A stretch of DNA of 64,000 bases, from contig JAACJM010000164.1 of assembly GCA_013368315.1 (NCBI GenBank), forward strand, positions 124,001 to 188,000. Reading direction: 5' to 3'. This DNA is from Tetrapyrgos nigripes (Eukaryota; Basidiomycota; Agaricomycetes; Agaricales; Campanellaceae). Both the position numbers and the translations under genes were made by a program. Shown here piece by piece: positions 1 through 11,713 of the stretch. Numbering within the stretch: position 1 is the stretch's first letter; each line of letters opens with the position of its first letter. Below the pieces are notes generated by a model. The model saw only the letters and a program-made list of their open reading frames with translations. It did no database searches and was not told the DNA's origin.

Positions 1-111
1 ATCCCTCGGAATCCGCTAAGAGCAACAACTTCATTCGAGACGCGTGGGAAAGTTGTCGGATGTTGCGGCTATCGCAGCCATTTTATGGTGGCTAAGCTGT
101 GGAAAATGACA

Positions 112-705
112 GTGCGTAAACGCTATGTAAACGCAAAGTAAACGCTAGCGTCTACAATTTGCGTTGATGTAGACGCTAGCGTTTACTTTACGTTTACACG
201 TGCGTTTACCGCGCGTCTCGCGTTTCAAAATTTGCGTTTACATCGACGCTTTGCGTTCACATTGATGTGTTGCGTTTACAACAATTTTTGAAAGTTTGAG
301 TAATAATAAAGTATATTTGATGGAATTTTGATCAGCATATACTTGGTTCAAGAGTGTTTCTTGCTTATATCTGAAAATCTAAAGCTACAAGTCTGAAGTC
401 ACTAGCTTGGGAGTGAACTCTGTACATTATACACATGATATAATACTGGGATGGCTTTCTGGAACACTAAGAACCCATTTCTAAGTTGTATTTAGATGCA
501 AGGCTATGTTTGAGACAGGTCAAATCACAAAGGATATTTACTGATTAGATTCTACATAAGTAACTACTTATTGATTTCAGGTTAGCCATCTTCAATCAGT
601 CTACCTTGGCCTGGATGATATGAAATGCATGATGTAAACGCAAAAGTGAGCCAAGTGTAAATGCAAAACGCAAAAATGTAGACGCTCGCGTTTACATGAA
701 AATTA
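112..705. mobile_element. GTAAACGC-rich repeat element, probable non-autonomous transposon
   Basis: The left 190 bp carries about nine copies of GTAAACGC or its complement. They include an inverted pair with 21-bp perfect arms (135-155 and 169-189) around a 13-nt loop. The same motif returns at the right end (about 634-697), where GTAGACGCTCGCGTTTAC mirrors the left arm in opposite orientation. The middle (300-630) is AT-rich and has no coding frame. Motif clusters at both ends around a non-coding core resemble subterminal repeats of non-autonomous DNA transposons. No clear target duplication was found, so the limits are approximate. The carboxylesterase reading to the right is lost on reaching this element. 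Confidence 0.5.
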
Positions 706-904
706 CATAGACTGGGCCTTTCAGCTATGAGTCAGCTTCCTGTAAAGCCTTTCTACTATGTTCTGCTGCTTATTCCTCAGTCACAATAAAAGAGCCATCA
801 GAAGGCTTAATTAACAATGATTCTACATAATAAGCAAAGGGTATTGAATATTCAAAGGTACCCGCATGTACCCGCAGTGTACCCGCACATTTCTGATGCC
901 CGGT

Positions 905-3523
905 TTGGAAATCCTACGTGACATTGAGTGTTGAAAAAGAGAACAACGTCCCTTCGTCGTCGCAATCACCTTTTGGAAACAGTAGCCTTCAATATCACGA
1001 CGAGAATACCATGCAAGAAAGACTTGGCTTACCACTGACGATGGGAATCTTTGCAGCCTTGCCTTGTTGAACCAATTTTGTGGATTATCACTCAGGAATA
1101 CACCATCTGCACGAGGGAGCCAAGCTAAATTGAGAGACTAGGAGAGGTTTGAAATTGGAGGGGACTATCACGCACAAAGCTACGTACCTGATACGAAAAG
1201 ATATTGGGAGAATTGTTGACAGCGTCCTTGAGCTGGTCATAAGGAACTTCACGGAGGCATTGAAGGGTATCCTCGGATCCTAAGCAGCCGGTTTGGTCTA
1301 CGAGAGCGTCGTAATCTGTAAGGATCGATGAGATGATGACTATCAGTACGCTTGAAAGAAGCTAAAAATGAGAACATGTGCACTTCTGTCCGTTAGTGAT
1401 ATCCCCCACTGGAATTGGAGAACCAGATTGCATAAATCCAGCTCGGAAAAGACCCTCAGTGTCACCACCGTTGTTGAGCATATGCAGAGCAACGGAAATG
1501 GCTCCGGCAGATTCTCCCCAGCTATGATTGAACGTTACATATATGCATCAGAATGAGATACTACGGAAATAGGGGGGGGGATGGGGGAGAGTGACTAGTG
1601 AATCGAGTATACTCACATCGTGACCTTCTCCGGATCACCTCCAAACGCACCAATATCTATATCTATATTCTATATAGAATGCGACTACCCGTGTGAGGAT
1701 TTCGACGGCTAATTAACCGAGTAAGGCACAAAGTCACGTGGCCTGTACAACCTTCCGATGGAAACAACTGCCACCACTGACGGCCGCGCTTACTGCCGGT
1801 AATAAGCCCCTGTCTGTCTGTTTTCCCAGGCAAACCTCACTACCTATGTTCCACAGCATATATGCTACATACCTCAATGAATATAGCAAAAAGGTCCCTG
1901 TAAAATATATGAAGATGTAAATAGCTCAAGAAAGCCTTGGATTCCACCATACTGAGGTCAACTATTAGTAAATTGTAAGAAAGCATACTTTCCTCAGGTG
2001 ACTGTATGCAAGAGAAGGAGAATGAGGGAGGGAGTCTGGAATTTTGTTATCATAGTTAACTAATAATGATGGAGGAAGATTTGGAGGTGTGAGTGGGAGG
2101 ATGTGGGTAGATATGGGGGTGGGGGTGGCTGATAGTATTCTTGCACATCCTCAATGGTAAGTATGTAATGTACAGCATATGTATGATAAAAATGTGAAAT
2201 AGTGGCAGGGGTAGTATAATCTCAGTAAGTCTGGCCTGGCTTTGGCACATAACATCCTCAACACTAATGCACAGAATTTTTCCAATTTTAATGACTATGA
2301 AGGACAGTACAAAGTATATTTACTTTGGGTGTTTTGAGAGGACTGAAACTACTTAAACCAATGTAGGCTTGAACCAAGTTCTCAAAAACTAATGCTTATA
2401 ATAACCATGTATATACCCTTTTTCAAGGTGTGCAGTGCCCAGTGAGGGAAGTCCAGAGCTTAATGATAAAAAAGAGCAAGGGCTGAAGGTCCGAGTGGAT
2501 TATAACCTGAGTTGGTTAGAATGAGAAGATGGGGCTGTGACATTACTAATGGCCATATCCTTCCCATACCCTTTTTGAGGCATGCAGCGCCAAGTGAGTG
2601 CTCATAATAAGTAACCCTGTATATATACCCCTATTATTGAGAACGAGGCGCCAGCCGAGTATCGCTCGCACCTGCCTACAGCACGGATTCACAGCTCGTA
2701 TTTCTGAATCCACCTCAGAGCCTCACGTTGATCCTGAAGACCAAGCTTACCAACGCCGGCGTCTTTAACTTCCTGAGAAGCTAAGAACCCAAACGCAGTG
2801 ACACGGTAGCTCATCGACACGTAGATCACTGGCTCGTTGAGTTTGATTGAGCGAGAGACAATGGTGGCTCCATCGTACATTTGGGGAGAGCCGAGTTCAA
2901 AACCGCCTCCAAAGATCCACTGCCAAGGATAGGAAGCTGTAAAAAATTGCGTCTTGAAGGATCGGAAGCTCGTGAATACGTACTGCTACTACTGGTAATT
3001 TGGCATCTAGTGATATGCCGGCTGGTCGAACGACGTTGATGGTTAGACCTAGTAATGATTTCGTAGTAACGGTCAGTCATCCAAGTAGTCAGAACGAGAC
3101 TATGGTATATCAGATACAGTCTTCATCATCTGGGAAGATGACACCGTACAGGGTCTTGATCAGAACATCAACAATGTCTGCAGCAATGCCATCGGGAAGA
3201 GGTAGTGTGATAGCCTGTTGAGGACATGCAGGTCCCATGGACACTGCCTCGAACGAAGTATTGTACGCAGGGTGGGGGACAGGTAATCGAAAGCGATTGG
3301 TTCCCGTTCTGGATCGTTGGAAAACCCAGTCAATCCAATACGAGAGATTAAAGAAGGTACTCACGGAGGTTCAGCAAAAGGTATTCCAAGGAGTTGATCA
3401 ACACCTAATGCAGTAGCTCCAGTGACCGTTGCCGAGCTAATTGGACTGTGGGACCGCAAGGGGTGCGGTAGATGTAACGCCTGCCGCAGAGGCAAGTGCG
3501 AAAGCCAAGAGTCCGAGATACAT
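905..3523 (-). pseudogene. Type-B carboxylesterase/lipase, broken
   Basis: A secreted serine esterase of the alpha/beta-hydrolase type-B family, read over about seven exons. In order: a signal-like start (MYLGLLAFALASAAG, ATG at 3523); LGIPFAEPP; NRFRLPVPHP; LTINVVRP (about 3030); WIFGGGFELGSPQMYDG (oxyanion-loop region, about 2900); YRVTAFGFLAS; LGLQDQREALRWIQKY (to 2695); IGAFGGDPEKVT (about 1640); the nucleophile motif WGESAG (about 1530); GFMQSGSP; and DDEGTLFSFSTLNVT (about 910). Damage: signal peptide and mature part are in different frames near 3455; about 1 kb of foreign sequence separates WIQKY from IGAFGG, a contiguous stretch in the family; and the C-terminal third, including the catalytic His, is missing where the GTAAACGC element begins. 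Identity is secure and function almost certainly lost. Confidence 0.85.
1665..2693. repeat. ~1 kb non-coding insertion inside the carboxylesterase
   Basis: This sequence lies between codons that are adjacent in the esterase family (…RWIQKY and IGAFGGDP…). It has no convincing coding frame. Its distal part holds three diverged copies of a unit containing TATATACCC-TTTTT followed by GAGGxxTGCAGxGCCxAGTGAG, at about 2395-2450, 2560-2605 and 2620-2660. No clean terminal repeats or target duplication were seen. It could be a degraded transposon or, less likely, a very long intron; the donor-side reading frame ends in a stop without a phase-compatible splice. Confidence 0.45.
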
Positions 3524-4823
3524 TGCTACAACTGACCGATGAACGAGGGCTTTTGGGCAAGCGGACCTGATCCAAACATATCCTCCCGTCGCTATTTTAT
3601 ACCTCAGTTGTTAACTTACTCTGCCCTAGAAACGTATGATGAAATTGTCTGAGAAAATGAGTTTCGAGTCAGTTACTCCGAGAAAGATCACAGGAATCAT
3701 GTCATCTTGGAAGACAACTCGCCTGAGAAATCATATAGAGAATGACACAAACCGCATCACTAGCATAAAGCTTGGAATGAAGGAAAGGAGAGAAGAAAGA
3801 GGTCGAGGTGTCTGGAGGCTCACTTTCAACTTAAGACCCTGCATTTGAAATGTTATTTCCCTTTCCCCGCGTCATGGTAGTGATAGGGCTACTGAGTGTA
3901 GTAGGTAGAAAATTAATAATATACTCTGTAAGACTCCTTAAGTTCAAAGGGGTCTCGAATGATAAGTATTGATTAATTGAGGATCAACACTCGTAAGGGA
4001 TGTTCTCGAAAGGTGATTGGGTTTTTAGGGTAAGATGAGTTCAATTCTGATGGAGATTCCTCAGTGACTCTAACTGCAATTCTGCAGGTTGGGATTCCCC
4101 AATACAAATCAAACTCTCAAGTTCATGATAAGGATATAATGAATTCTCTCTGTTACCACTGTCAATGGGTCTCTAGTGTCTAATGGGGTGGGTTCTCTGT
4201 CTCTCTACATCTACATCCTACAATACTTATATACAGATGAACAATTCAATAATGTACAGGACAAATGATGGTATATAGCTGACGGCCGCAACTGCTAGTC
4301 TATGTGGCTTCAACAGGCAGCATGAATCTTTTTATTTTGTGAATGCTGGTGTTCCGATATTAAAGGCGCGGTGTCGAGCCCGAACTATGGCAGATATTTC
4401 TTATTCTCGGATTTCTTGTCTCTTTCTCTTGAGCTCATATCCCTGGTTTCTTTTGTGTTACTCTTTTACATTCCTTGGCCACCACTAGATTGTTTCTTGG
4501 GTAAGGTGTCCAATGGTATCCGAGTATGTCAAAGCTCAATATTCAGGGTATATTTTTAGTGCCATTCACTCATGTTTGTGACTAACTAGCCTGGAGCAAC
4601 AGCCCCGTTCTTTGGCTAGTACTGACTGAAATGTCTTATGCGGATCGACTTAGTCAGTTCAGATTCAGGTAAGTGGATTTATCAACGTGTTTTTACAGGG
4701 GTGTACGACTTGCAGTCGTATCAGTAGCCTGGGGTATGGAATATGGAGAAAACCTTCAAAATCACAAGGAATAAGTACGCCGGTCTTCAAGAAAACCGTT
4801 TCAATGAAAGCTGACCAGTTGTG

Positions 4824-5037
4824 TTAAGAAGGAGTACTGGGAAGTAAAGGTACTCAGGTTCACACACAACGTAGTGGGAACAACTGTGTATTAATAGACT
4901 ACAGTACCTGTTAAGAAGGAGTACCAGTAAGTAAAGGTACTATAGTAAATAGAACATGATTAGCTATAAGTGAATAGACAAGTATAAGTATAAGGGACAC
5001 ACCTCAGGTTCACACAATGTAGTGGGAACAACTGAGG
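4824..5037. repeat. Two interleaved direct repeats
   Basis: A 36-bp block beginning GTTAAGAAGGAGTAC and ending AGTAAAGGTACT occurs near 4824 and again near 4912. A second block, AGGTTCACACA…GTAGTGGGAACAACTG, occurs near 4856 and near 5003. Both pairs are in direct orientation with few mismatches. No coding role is apparent. Confidence 0.6.
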
Positions 5038-5333
5038 TGTGTCAAGCGGCGTCGTACGGTATATGTGAGAACTCGTACATACGGATAAGATACACAACCA
5101 AACAGGTGGATCTCGAGTAAGGAGAAGGGTATGAAGATAGGGTAAAAGAATAAGGTATAAAATATAAAAAGGAAATTACTTATTATGGGAGTAGGGACTC
5201 GTTTCTTCAACAAGTTGCTTCGGTGAAATGACGTAGAGCAGAGAACAGAATTCAAATGAGATCTCACCTGACACTCAACTTGGACAGCGGCCAATGAGAC
5301 TCACGCAGTCCATGTAGTATTGTAGCCCGGTGA

Positions 5334-5387
5334 CCAAGCGTCCTGTTGGTGGTTAAGTCCTGTAAGGACAACCAACAGGACGTTTGG
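5334..5387. repeat. 17-bp inverted repeat with nested hairpin
   Basis: The arms CCAAGCGTCCTGTTGGT (5334-5350) and ACCAACAGGACGTTTGG (5371-5387) are complementary with one mismatch. The 20-nt loop contains a smaller hairpin GTCC-TGTAA-GGAC (5357-5369). Confidence 0.7.
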
Positions 5388-6927
5388 TTCCAGGCTAGTG
5401 GTATTGGGGTATGAAGGTGTACTACAGTATGACCAAATATACCCTGAACCCTGACTCGTATGCGATGAAGTCAACGTTGTCAGTGAGAAGTGAGTGGGAA
5501 CCGATTTTTCGCTACGCGAGTTGGAGAGTTCTTTCTGATCGAAGAACCTGAAGCCCAATTCGGGGCGTGAAGAACCGACTAGGAGGACAAGGAATTTGGT
5601 GGTTCGAAGGCAAGGAGAAATTTAGGGCGGAGATTTCGCGGAGATTCAAAATTGAGGGACTGCTATACCGCTCTGACGTCACACACCCGGGCCTTCCTTC
5701 CTCTCCTTCGTCTCCTTACTAGCACTTCCTGCGAATTCAACGCTTTCAGTTGTCTTCAAAAATGCGTTGAGGCTGGTTCCAATGTGAGCCGCTCTCTTTC
5801 ATCGATGCAATAGTGCCTAGATCATACGTGTTGTGCCAGCTCACGTACAGGCGGATACCAAGATCTCGTCAAAAGATTCGGTTACATTCTCAGAATCTGT
5901 CATGTAAGATCTCTTCTAATCAGTCCGTGCGTGTCTTTGATACGAATATTTGCCCCAGATTGTAGGCTTTACTGACAATCGAATGACAGTCGTTCACGCC
6001 CGGTAGCTACACTCTACCTGCTTTCAAACGTACTAAGGATGTGGTGAAAAGGCTTCACCAAGCGCCACAGCGTTGCATCGATACGATTTTGCTTGATAAG
6101 CGCTAAAGCACTTGCGATATGTATACCTGTATTAAACTTTAGGTCTGTAGGTAACCTAGATTTTCCTTGATTAAACTTTGAGTATGTTTCCCCTTGACCT
6201 CGAGGTGAAAACCTGCTGGGAATCTAGTGTGCTAGGTTGAACAATGATAGGTCTGTTCAGGACAGCTTCCAGACAAGGCATTCATCCTATCCTTGACCCT
6301 TCTTCCCGGACCCTACTCACGGTGAGTACGGTTACTAGAGTCACCGGTCAGAAAATCTTTCGGTGTTCTAAGCGACTACCCGCGCAAGTTGACAAGTCAA
6401 TTTCCCCAGATTCGTGACCTCATTCCCACATCAACATCGTGTCTTCCTCATGCCTATTCATCTCCGTTCTCCGTAGTCGTACTGGACTTCTAGGCCAGCT
6501 TCTGCCGTTGTTTTCGGTGTTTTTCACAGTCGGATTGGTCGGACTTAGCAAATCTATCGCTGAAAAACACGAAGAAACTGGCAGCAAGCGGCAACGTTGG
6601 TCATTTAGGCGCTTATCGCATAGCACATACCCTAAAGTAAGAGCTTCTTTCCGTTGTTCCTGCCTTTTTTTTGGCGGGTGACACCAAGCAACCTGCTTTA
6701 GTGGCTACTTCATGCGTACGCCACTTGCTGGTACAAGCTTCGCATCTTTTACCTCCGGAGCTTGAGTGGGACATCTTGTCCATCTGACCATCCAGCGTCC
6801 GTTGTTCTTGACGGTAAGTTTGGAAAATTCAGTGGAATATGTGTATAAAGACTCCAGGATCACTGAGCGTCTACCAGTGCTCAGCGTACCACTCGGTGCC
6901 TATCCAAAATCTTCCATCGACAAAAAA

Positions 6928-7942
6928 ATGGATTCTTCACCCTCCGATACGAGACTTTCCGCCGATACGACTCGCAGCGATACCTGTCGACGTTGTCTAT
7001 CGCCTGGCACGGACACAGACTCAACTATTTCTGTTGACTCAGTGTGTAAGTCGTCCAGCGTCCACATTTCTCACTAGTACTGATTATACCTATCATCCAC
7101 ATAGCTAATTGTGATCTCGAGAAGAACCAGCCGAATTTACATTGTACGTCCTGACCATTGAATCATCCATCATCAGTATGGTATCATGACCTGTTATTTG
7201 ACCCCGGCCTCGTTTATATAGATGAACTTCCTCCCTTTGTGAAGTCTCTGAAGGAGGGATGGCATACTTCTCTTCAAGCAGCTGCCGTTGTGGTATGTCA
7301 CTTCCATCCATCCACGGGCTTCTCGGCATGAACTCACAGTATCTCTCTTCTGAATCTTTACTTCTTGAACGTTTCCCATTGATCGGTGCTATTTACTAGT
7401 CCACTCTATTCGCCCAAACCGCAGCTCAATTTCTGGGAACCGTAAAGACTACACCGATCCCAGATACTGCTAGTCAGACGGCCCTACTTATCTTTTCGTA
7501 CGGCGGGATCATCTTTGGCTACAGTGCTACTATCAGCTCGCTGTTCCTCAATGCGAGGATAGCGTCGTTACCTGTCCTGGCCAAGTTTACTAAGGGTTCT
7601 GACCGCGACAAAATGCCTCAACTGGAGACACAGCCGATAAGGACCGTCATGACCTGGTGTCATGTTGGGTGGAAGTTTGAATATTTGTTTTGGCATTGTG
7701 AGTATCATCATCCTATATCTATACCCTATGCCTAAGTATCAATATCTCGAACTCACGAGAGCTAATCAAAACTCTATCTGCCAGTCCTCATCTCCCTCGT
7801 CCTCGGTACCCTCTGTAACATTCTCCAAGTCTTCGTATTCGTCTGCGTTATCGAATGGCCTACGTCGATTGCGATACCAGTGGCTATGGGTATCGTGGTG
7901 ATGTGGTGTTTGATTTTCTTCGTTTTTGTACCCTGGCGATGA
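6928..7942 (+). CDS. Multi-pass membrane protein of unknown function (5 exons)
   Basis: Five exons (6928-7045, 7105-7143, 7177-7292, 7400-7697, 7785-7942) join in phase with GT..AG introns of 31-107 bp and give about 242 residues. The N-terminal 40 residues are Ser/Thr/Asp-rich (MDSSPSDTRLS…). A soluble part follows (LWYHDLLFDPGLVYIDELPP). Then come about four hydrophobic segments, including LLIFSYGGIIFGYSATISS, FLISLVLGTLCNILQVF and SIAIPVAMGIVVMWCLIFF. The protein ends soon after the last helix (FVFVPWR). It resembles the many uncharacterised small multi-helix membrane proteins of Agaricomycetes, but I cannot name a family. No break was found, which sets it apart from its neighbours. ATG 6928 is the first in-frame Met of the open exon. 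Confidence 0.7.
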
Positions 7943-8431
7943 TGCGTATACGTATACTTATACGTGTACGTTTCTCTTGCGTTCCATTCTTTGGCAATGC
8001 CAATGGTCCAAATTCTAATGCAGGAGCGTTTGGAATATTGGATTTCCTCGACGTTTATCATGTGTATGTATTATGAGAGCGAATGTAGGTGATTGTGGTG
8101 GTCTGGTGGTGGTCCTGACGCATACGCCAGTTGATTTAACACTGGCGCTGGCGACGTGTATATCCTTGGTAGTAATCCATGTATTAGTAGCACTATGTAT
8201 ACGTATGTACGTTCCTCGTCTTCTGACAGTTGAAGCTGGAAGCTTGAACACCTGGGGTGATTCGGAGAAAGCTACACCGACACTTACGGTGCCTTCTCAG
8301 CAGCTAGAACTTGCCAACGATAAATGATTTAGATGCTCAAGGACTGCATATAGTTCCCGAAAAACTACAGTATGACCCGGACGAGATATATAACGACAGC
8401 CCAAAATCCGAGTAAACGATGGAGTAGGGGA

Positions 8432-8579
8432 TCGGGAACGCTAACGTGTTGTTTAGGTGACATTTGATCATGTTTGGCTGGGGCTTTGGCTACATAGATT
8501 ACATGTTTTGTTTGTAATAGATAGATTTTCTCAGATCACATCACAGACATTTCCGACATATCCGCTGTACCCGCCTCAT
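8432..8579 (+). repeat. ~147-bp dispersed repeat, LTR-like copy 1
   Basis: Nearly identical (about four differences) to 16841-16989. The shared unit starts ATGGAGTAGGGGATC and runs to TGTACCCGCCTCA. The core from TGTTGTTTAGG to CCGCCTCA begins TG and ends CA like an LTR, and is preceded by a purine-rich GGAGTAGGGG. In the second copy this purine tract overlaps the stop of a pol reading frame. Copy 1 is therefore probably the 3' tail of another element of that family. Confidence 0.6.
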
Positions 8580-9547
8580 CTTGGTGACGAGAGCAGATCC
8601 GAACATTGCGTCACACGTATAGGAGTTACTTCGAAGGTTTATCGGTTTTATCGGCATATCGAGTACAGGATAAGGTTTCGACAGGGGTTTTATGTCGGAA
8701 ATTTCATTTCGGCATTATAATGACATAAGTATTATAAGTCCATTACAATTGCCGGCATTGGGCCAAATTGGTTTCACGGCTGGCCGCCGGCTTATAAGGC
8801 GCTTATAATACTATAATAGTCTGAATCACTCGGAAGCGGGGAGTATGAAGTGCTTTCTGGGACTGAGATTCATGTATGGGACGCTGTATGGAATAGATTC
8901 AATGAACATAGGGCCCCATACTGTAGTCCTTATATAGGCTAGATTCAGCTATGATACGAGGAACAGTACTACTAGTACAAATGGATAGCAGCGGCATTGT
9001 AAGGCGTGTGAACTTTGTTACATTTGTTACATTCTCCACATCGCAATGCGTACATTGCCCAAATCGGATGTCCGTAGGTTAGGCTGATTGCTGCCAATGT
9101 CAGGCCTGGCACAGCTTCTGTCCCAGAAAGTATAACCCTATTTTATCACAGCCATATTTCTCCAACTCGCGATTTTGGGAATATGTCACTCAATGTTATA
9201 CATCGATTTGTATGGTACAGTATCAGCAAATCCTAAGTGCCAGCCACTGAAGCCTAAGTACTAAGTCTATGCACCCTCCTTTAATCTTATTTGCTTTCTA
9301 TCATGAACTCGCAACTGCTTTACTCACCAATTAACTACTGTACTCAGTGGCGGGTACCCATTAGTACCCCTGGCAGGTGGCCTGCCTGTTCCAAAGTATG
9401 TAGATAGTCTCGGCATAACAGAAATGAGTAGCTATACATAATAAAGTATTCTTTGAATCAGTCTACCATTGTTTTTTCAACGTTCAAAGATTTGAGCCAC
9501 AATTTGGCATGTGAACACCATGTGGCAGTGACCTTATTTGGATACTG
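8580..9547. other. Non-coding stretch
   Basis: No gene recognised. Around 8715-8825 there are short AT-rich palindromic words (CTTATAA/TTATAAG) and a GCCGCCGGC island. Nothing else is supported. Confidence 0.4.
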
Positions 9548-9890
9548 TCATGACGTCTATATTTGGTACTATTTATTTCTTCTTATCTCCATATCCTCAG
9601 ATCTTTACACCATTTGACTCTCGTTCCACATGCTACACACTGGACCTTTCATTTCTCTGATACAGCTTCGATACAGCTTCTTGACAGCTTCCTTTACAGC
9701 TTTCCTTACAGCTTTACTTTTACATATATAAACCCTGCCCTGACACCTGGTTCCCCATCTTGACCTCTTCGTCATTGGGACCAGGTGTGTATTCCCCTTT
9801 TCATTACTTCTTTCACCTTTACTGATGGGCACTGTAGTTCCAGTACTTACTGCTGTCTGTTAGTTGAGTCAAGCCTGTAGCTCCTCATTA
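9548..9890 (+). promoter_or_regulatory. Putative 5' LTR/promoter of the gypsy element
   Basis: Starts TGTCATGACGTC and lies about 0.8 kb upstream of gag. At 9660-9720 there are about six closely spaced copies of ACAGCTT(C/T), followed at once by a TATA box (ACATATATAAACCCTG, about 9720-9735). A repeat array before a TATA box is typical of an LTR U3 region. No matching 3' LTR was found in the window, so the ends are guesses. Confidence 0.4.
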
Positions 9891-10355
9891 TCGCTATCTA
9901 AGCGCTCACCTCTTTGTGACATTAGGTCAAGATCCCTTACTGCACTGGTGGCCTCCATATAGGTCACCCTTGCAGGTGCTACTGTCACCACGTCTGGACG
10001 ATACACCGCACCATCCTCAGTCTCTGATTCATCTGTCTCTGCATCTCCCCCACCATCTCTGACACCACTGCTCTGTGTAGATTGGCTACACGGTCTTGAC
10101 TTAACAGATCAGAAGCACGTCAGCTTTGATATTGACAGCTACCTTGAAAATGGAGAAGAACTCTACAACAACTGCCAGCAACAACCTTGTCCCCATGCTC
10201 ATCACTCCATCCCCCAGGTTCACTACTACTTCTGGGAAGGAGAAAACAGTATAATCCTACCCAGCAATCCAGCCCTACTCTGCTCCCACTTCCTATGCCT
10301 TGCCTTCAGCCACCTGCCATTCTCTGGTCCTGAATCTAGTACTTCCACTGTTCCA

Positions 10356-11459
10356 TTGCCAGACATCACTCACACCTCACTACCACTATCTGCTCCACCT
10401 TCTGCCATACCAACAGCCCATCCCAGTCCTACACTCATACCCAATCCATCCCCTCTTCCCGTGTCACCAGCCCCACTCAGTCCCATTGCTTCCCCAATCA
10501 CTGACATCGACATGTCCTCCGCTGCCCTTGAAAACCTCTGCCAGGTTCTGGTCAACAACTAGAACCAGCTGCAGCAGGCAATCACCAATTTGGTCAATAG
10601 ACCTACCCACAAATCCTCAGACAAAACTGCCAAACCAGCCCCATTCAAAGGCAAACCAGCCAAACTTGACTCATTCTTATCTCTCTTCATTCTCTGGGCT
10701 GGAGAACAAAAGCAGCTCAAACTTGACAGTGGGAAACCTGATCCACAGAAGTGCATTGCAGAAACACTCCTTATGATGGAAGGACCTGGTGCAGAATGGG
10801 CCGCAGAGTATGCCCATCATATCAGCAGAGTCCGAGCAGACAAAGCCAGAGCAGTCTTCCCCTGGGAAGGGAACTGGGACAACTTCATCCATGCACTAAA
10901 GGTTCAGTTCGGGGTCGCAAATGAGCAGCAGCTGGCCAAGAACAAGCTCGAGGCATTGAAGCAGGGAGATAAAATAGTCACAGAGTTCTCTCAGATTTTC
11001 AAGATGTGGGCAGAGAAGACTGGGTTCTCGGATCAGGACCTCCAGTACAAGTTCTGAAAGTGCCTTCATAAGGACCTATTGTTCCCATTAGCAAATGTGG
11101 AGCTAGGACAGAAGGAGGCCCCTAAAAACCTAGATGAGCTGATCAACCGAGCACTTCATGTGGAACAGACCCTAGCAGAGTTCATAGGAAAACCAGTCAC
11201 TGGCCCTACCCCATCCCTCTCCAGATTCTCCTCTGTGTGAGACCCTAACACCATGGACGTTGATGCCTCCTGTACTGAGCGTCCCCAGGGTAATGGACAC
11301 ACCTTCGTGGACTACCAGAAGGCAATGCAGGGGTGCTGCTATGGCTGTGGTTCCAAGGATAACATGAAAAAAGATAGGAACCACAGATGTGACAAGTGTG
11401 ACTACTGTGAGAGGATGGGTCATCGCTCTTCTGTCTGTCAGGAACAATACATGGGTTGA
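10356..11459 (+). pseudogene. gag: Ty3/gypsy gag (decayed)
   Basis: One reading frame over about 1.1 kb encodes a gypsy capsid protein. It has a Pro/Ser-rich head (MPDITHTS…), the capsid helices (FKGKPAKLDSFLSL, DNFIHALKVQFG, YKF…CLHKDLLFPLANVE) and a Cys/His-rich tail with zinc-knuckle character (CCYGCGSKD…CDKCDYCERMGHRS). Four in-frame stops interrupt it: TAG 10560, TGA 11055, TGA 11238 and TGA 11457, all in the same frame. The three TGAs fit former CGA arginine codons and the TAG a former CAG. The frame is otherwise preserved, so decay is mainly by C-to-T transition. It would act in virus-like particle formation in the host cytoplasm if intact. Confidence 0.85.
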
Positions 11460-11713
11460 CCCAGAGGAGGGGGCCAAAGTAGACAATGTGTGGCTGCCAC
11501 TGTTAGTGACACCTTTAGTCTCTTCCCCAATGATCCACCCTCTCCTACCCCTGCCTCTGCCCCCACTGCTACTGTCACTGCTTCCTCATCCACTGGATCA
11601 TCGTCTATGCTCTCTGCCTTGCAACAATCTATTGCTGATCAAACTGCTAACCAACAGGGTTTTTGAAACAGGTGTCTGTTCCTGCCACAGCGTGAACACC
11701 TCTGAATACACAT

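Larger units (their letters stand above)
3524..6927. other. Gene-poor stretch
   Basis: About 3.4 kb with no recognisable gene. Short frames on both strands lack family motifs or consistent splice structure. It holds the direct repeats at 4824-5037 and the hairpin at 5334-5387, listed separately. Confidence 0.5.

Noticed and set aside
6439..6681. Small membrane protein ORF
   Set aside because: The frame is open by chance. It is not joined by splice sites to the gene at 6928 and has no homologue-like motifs.
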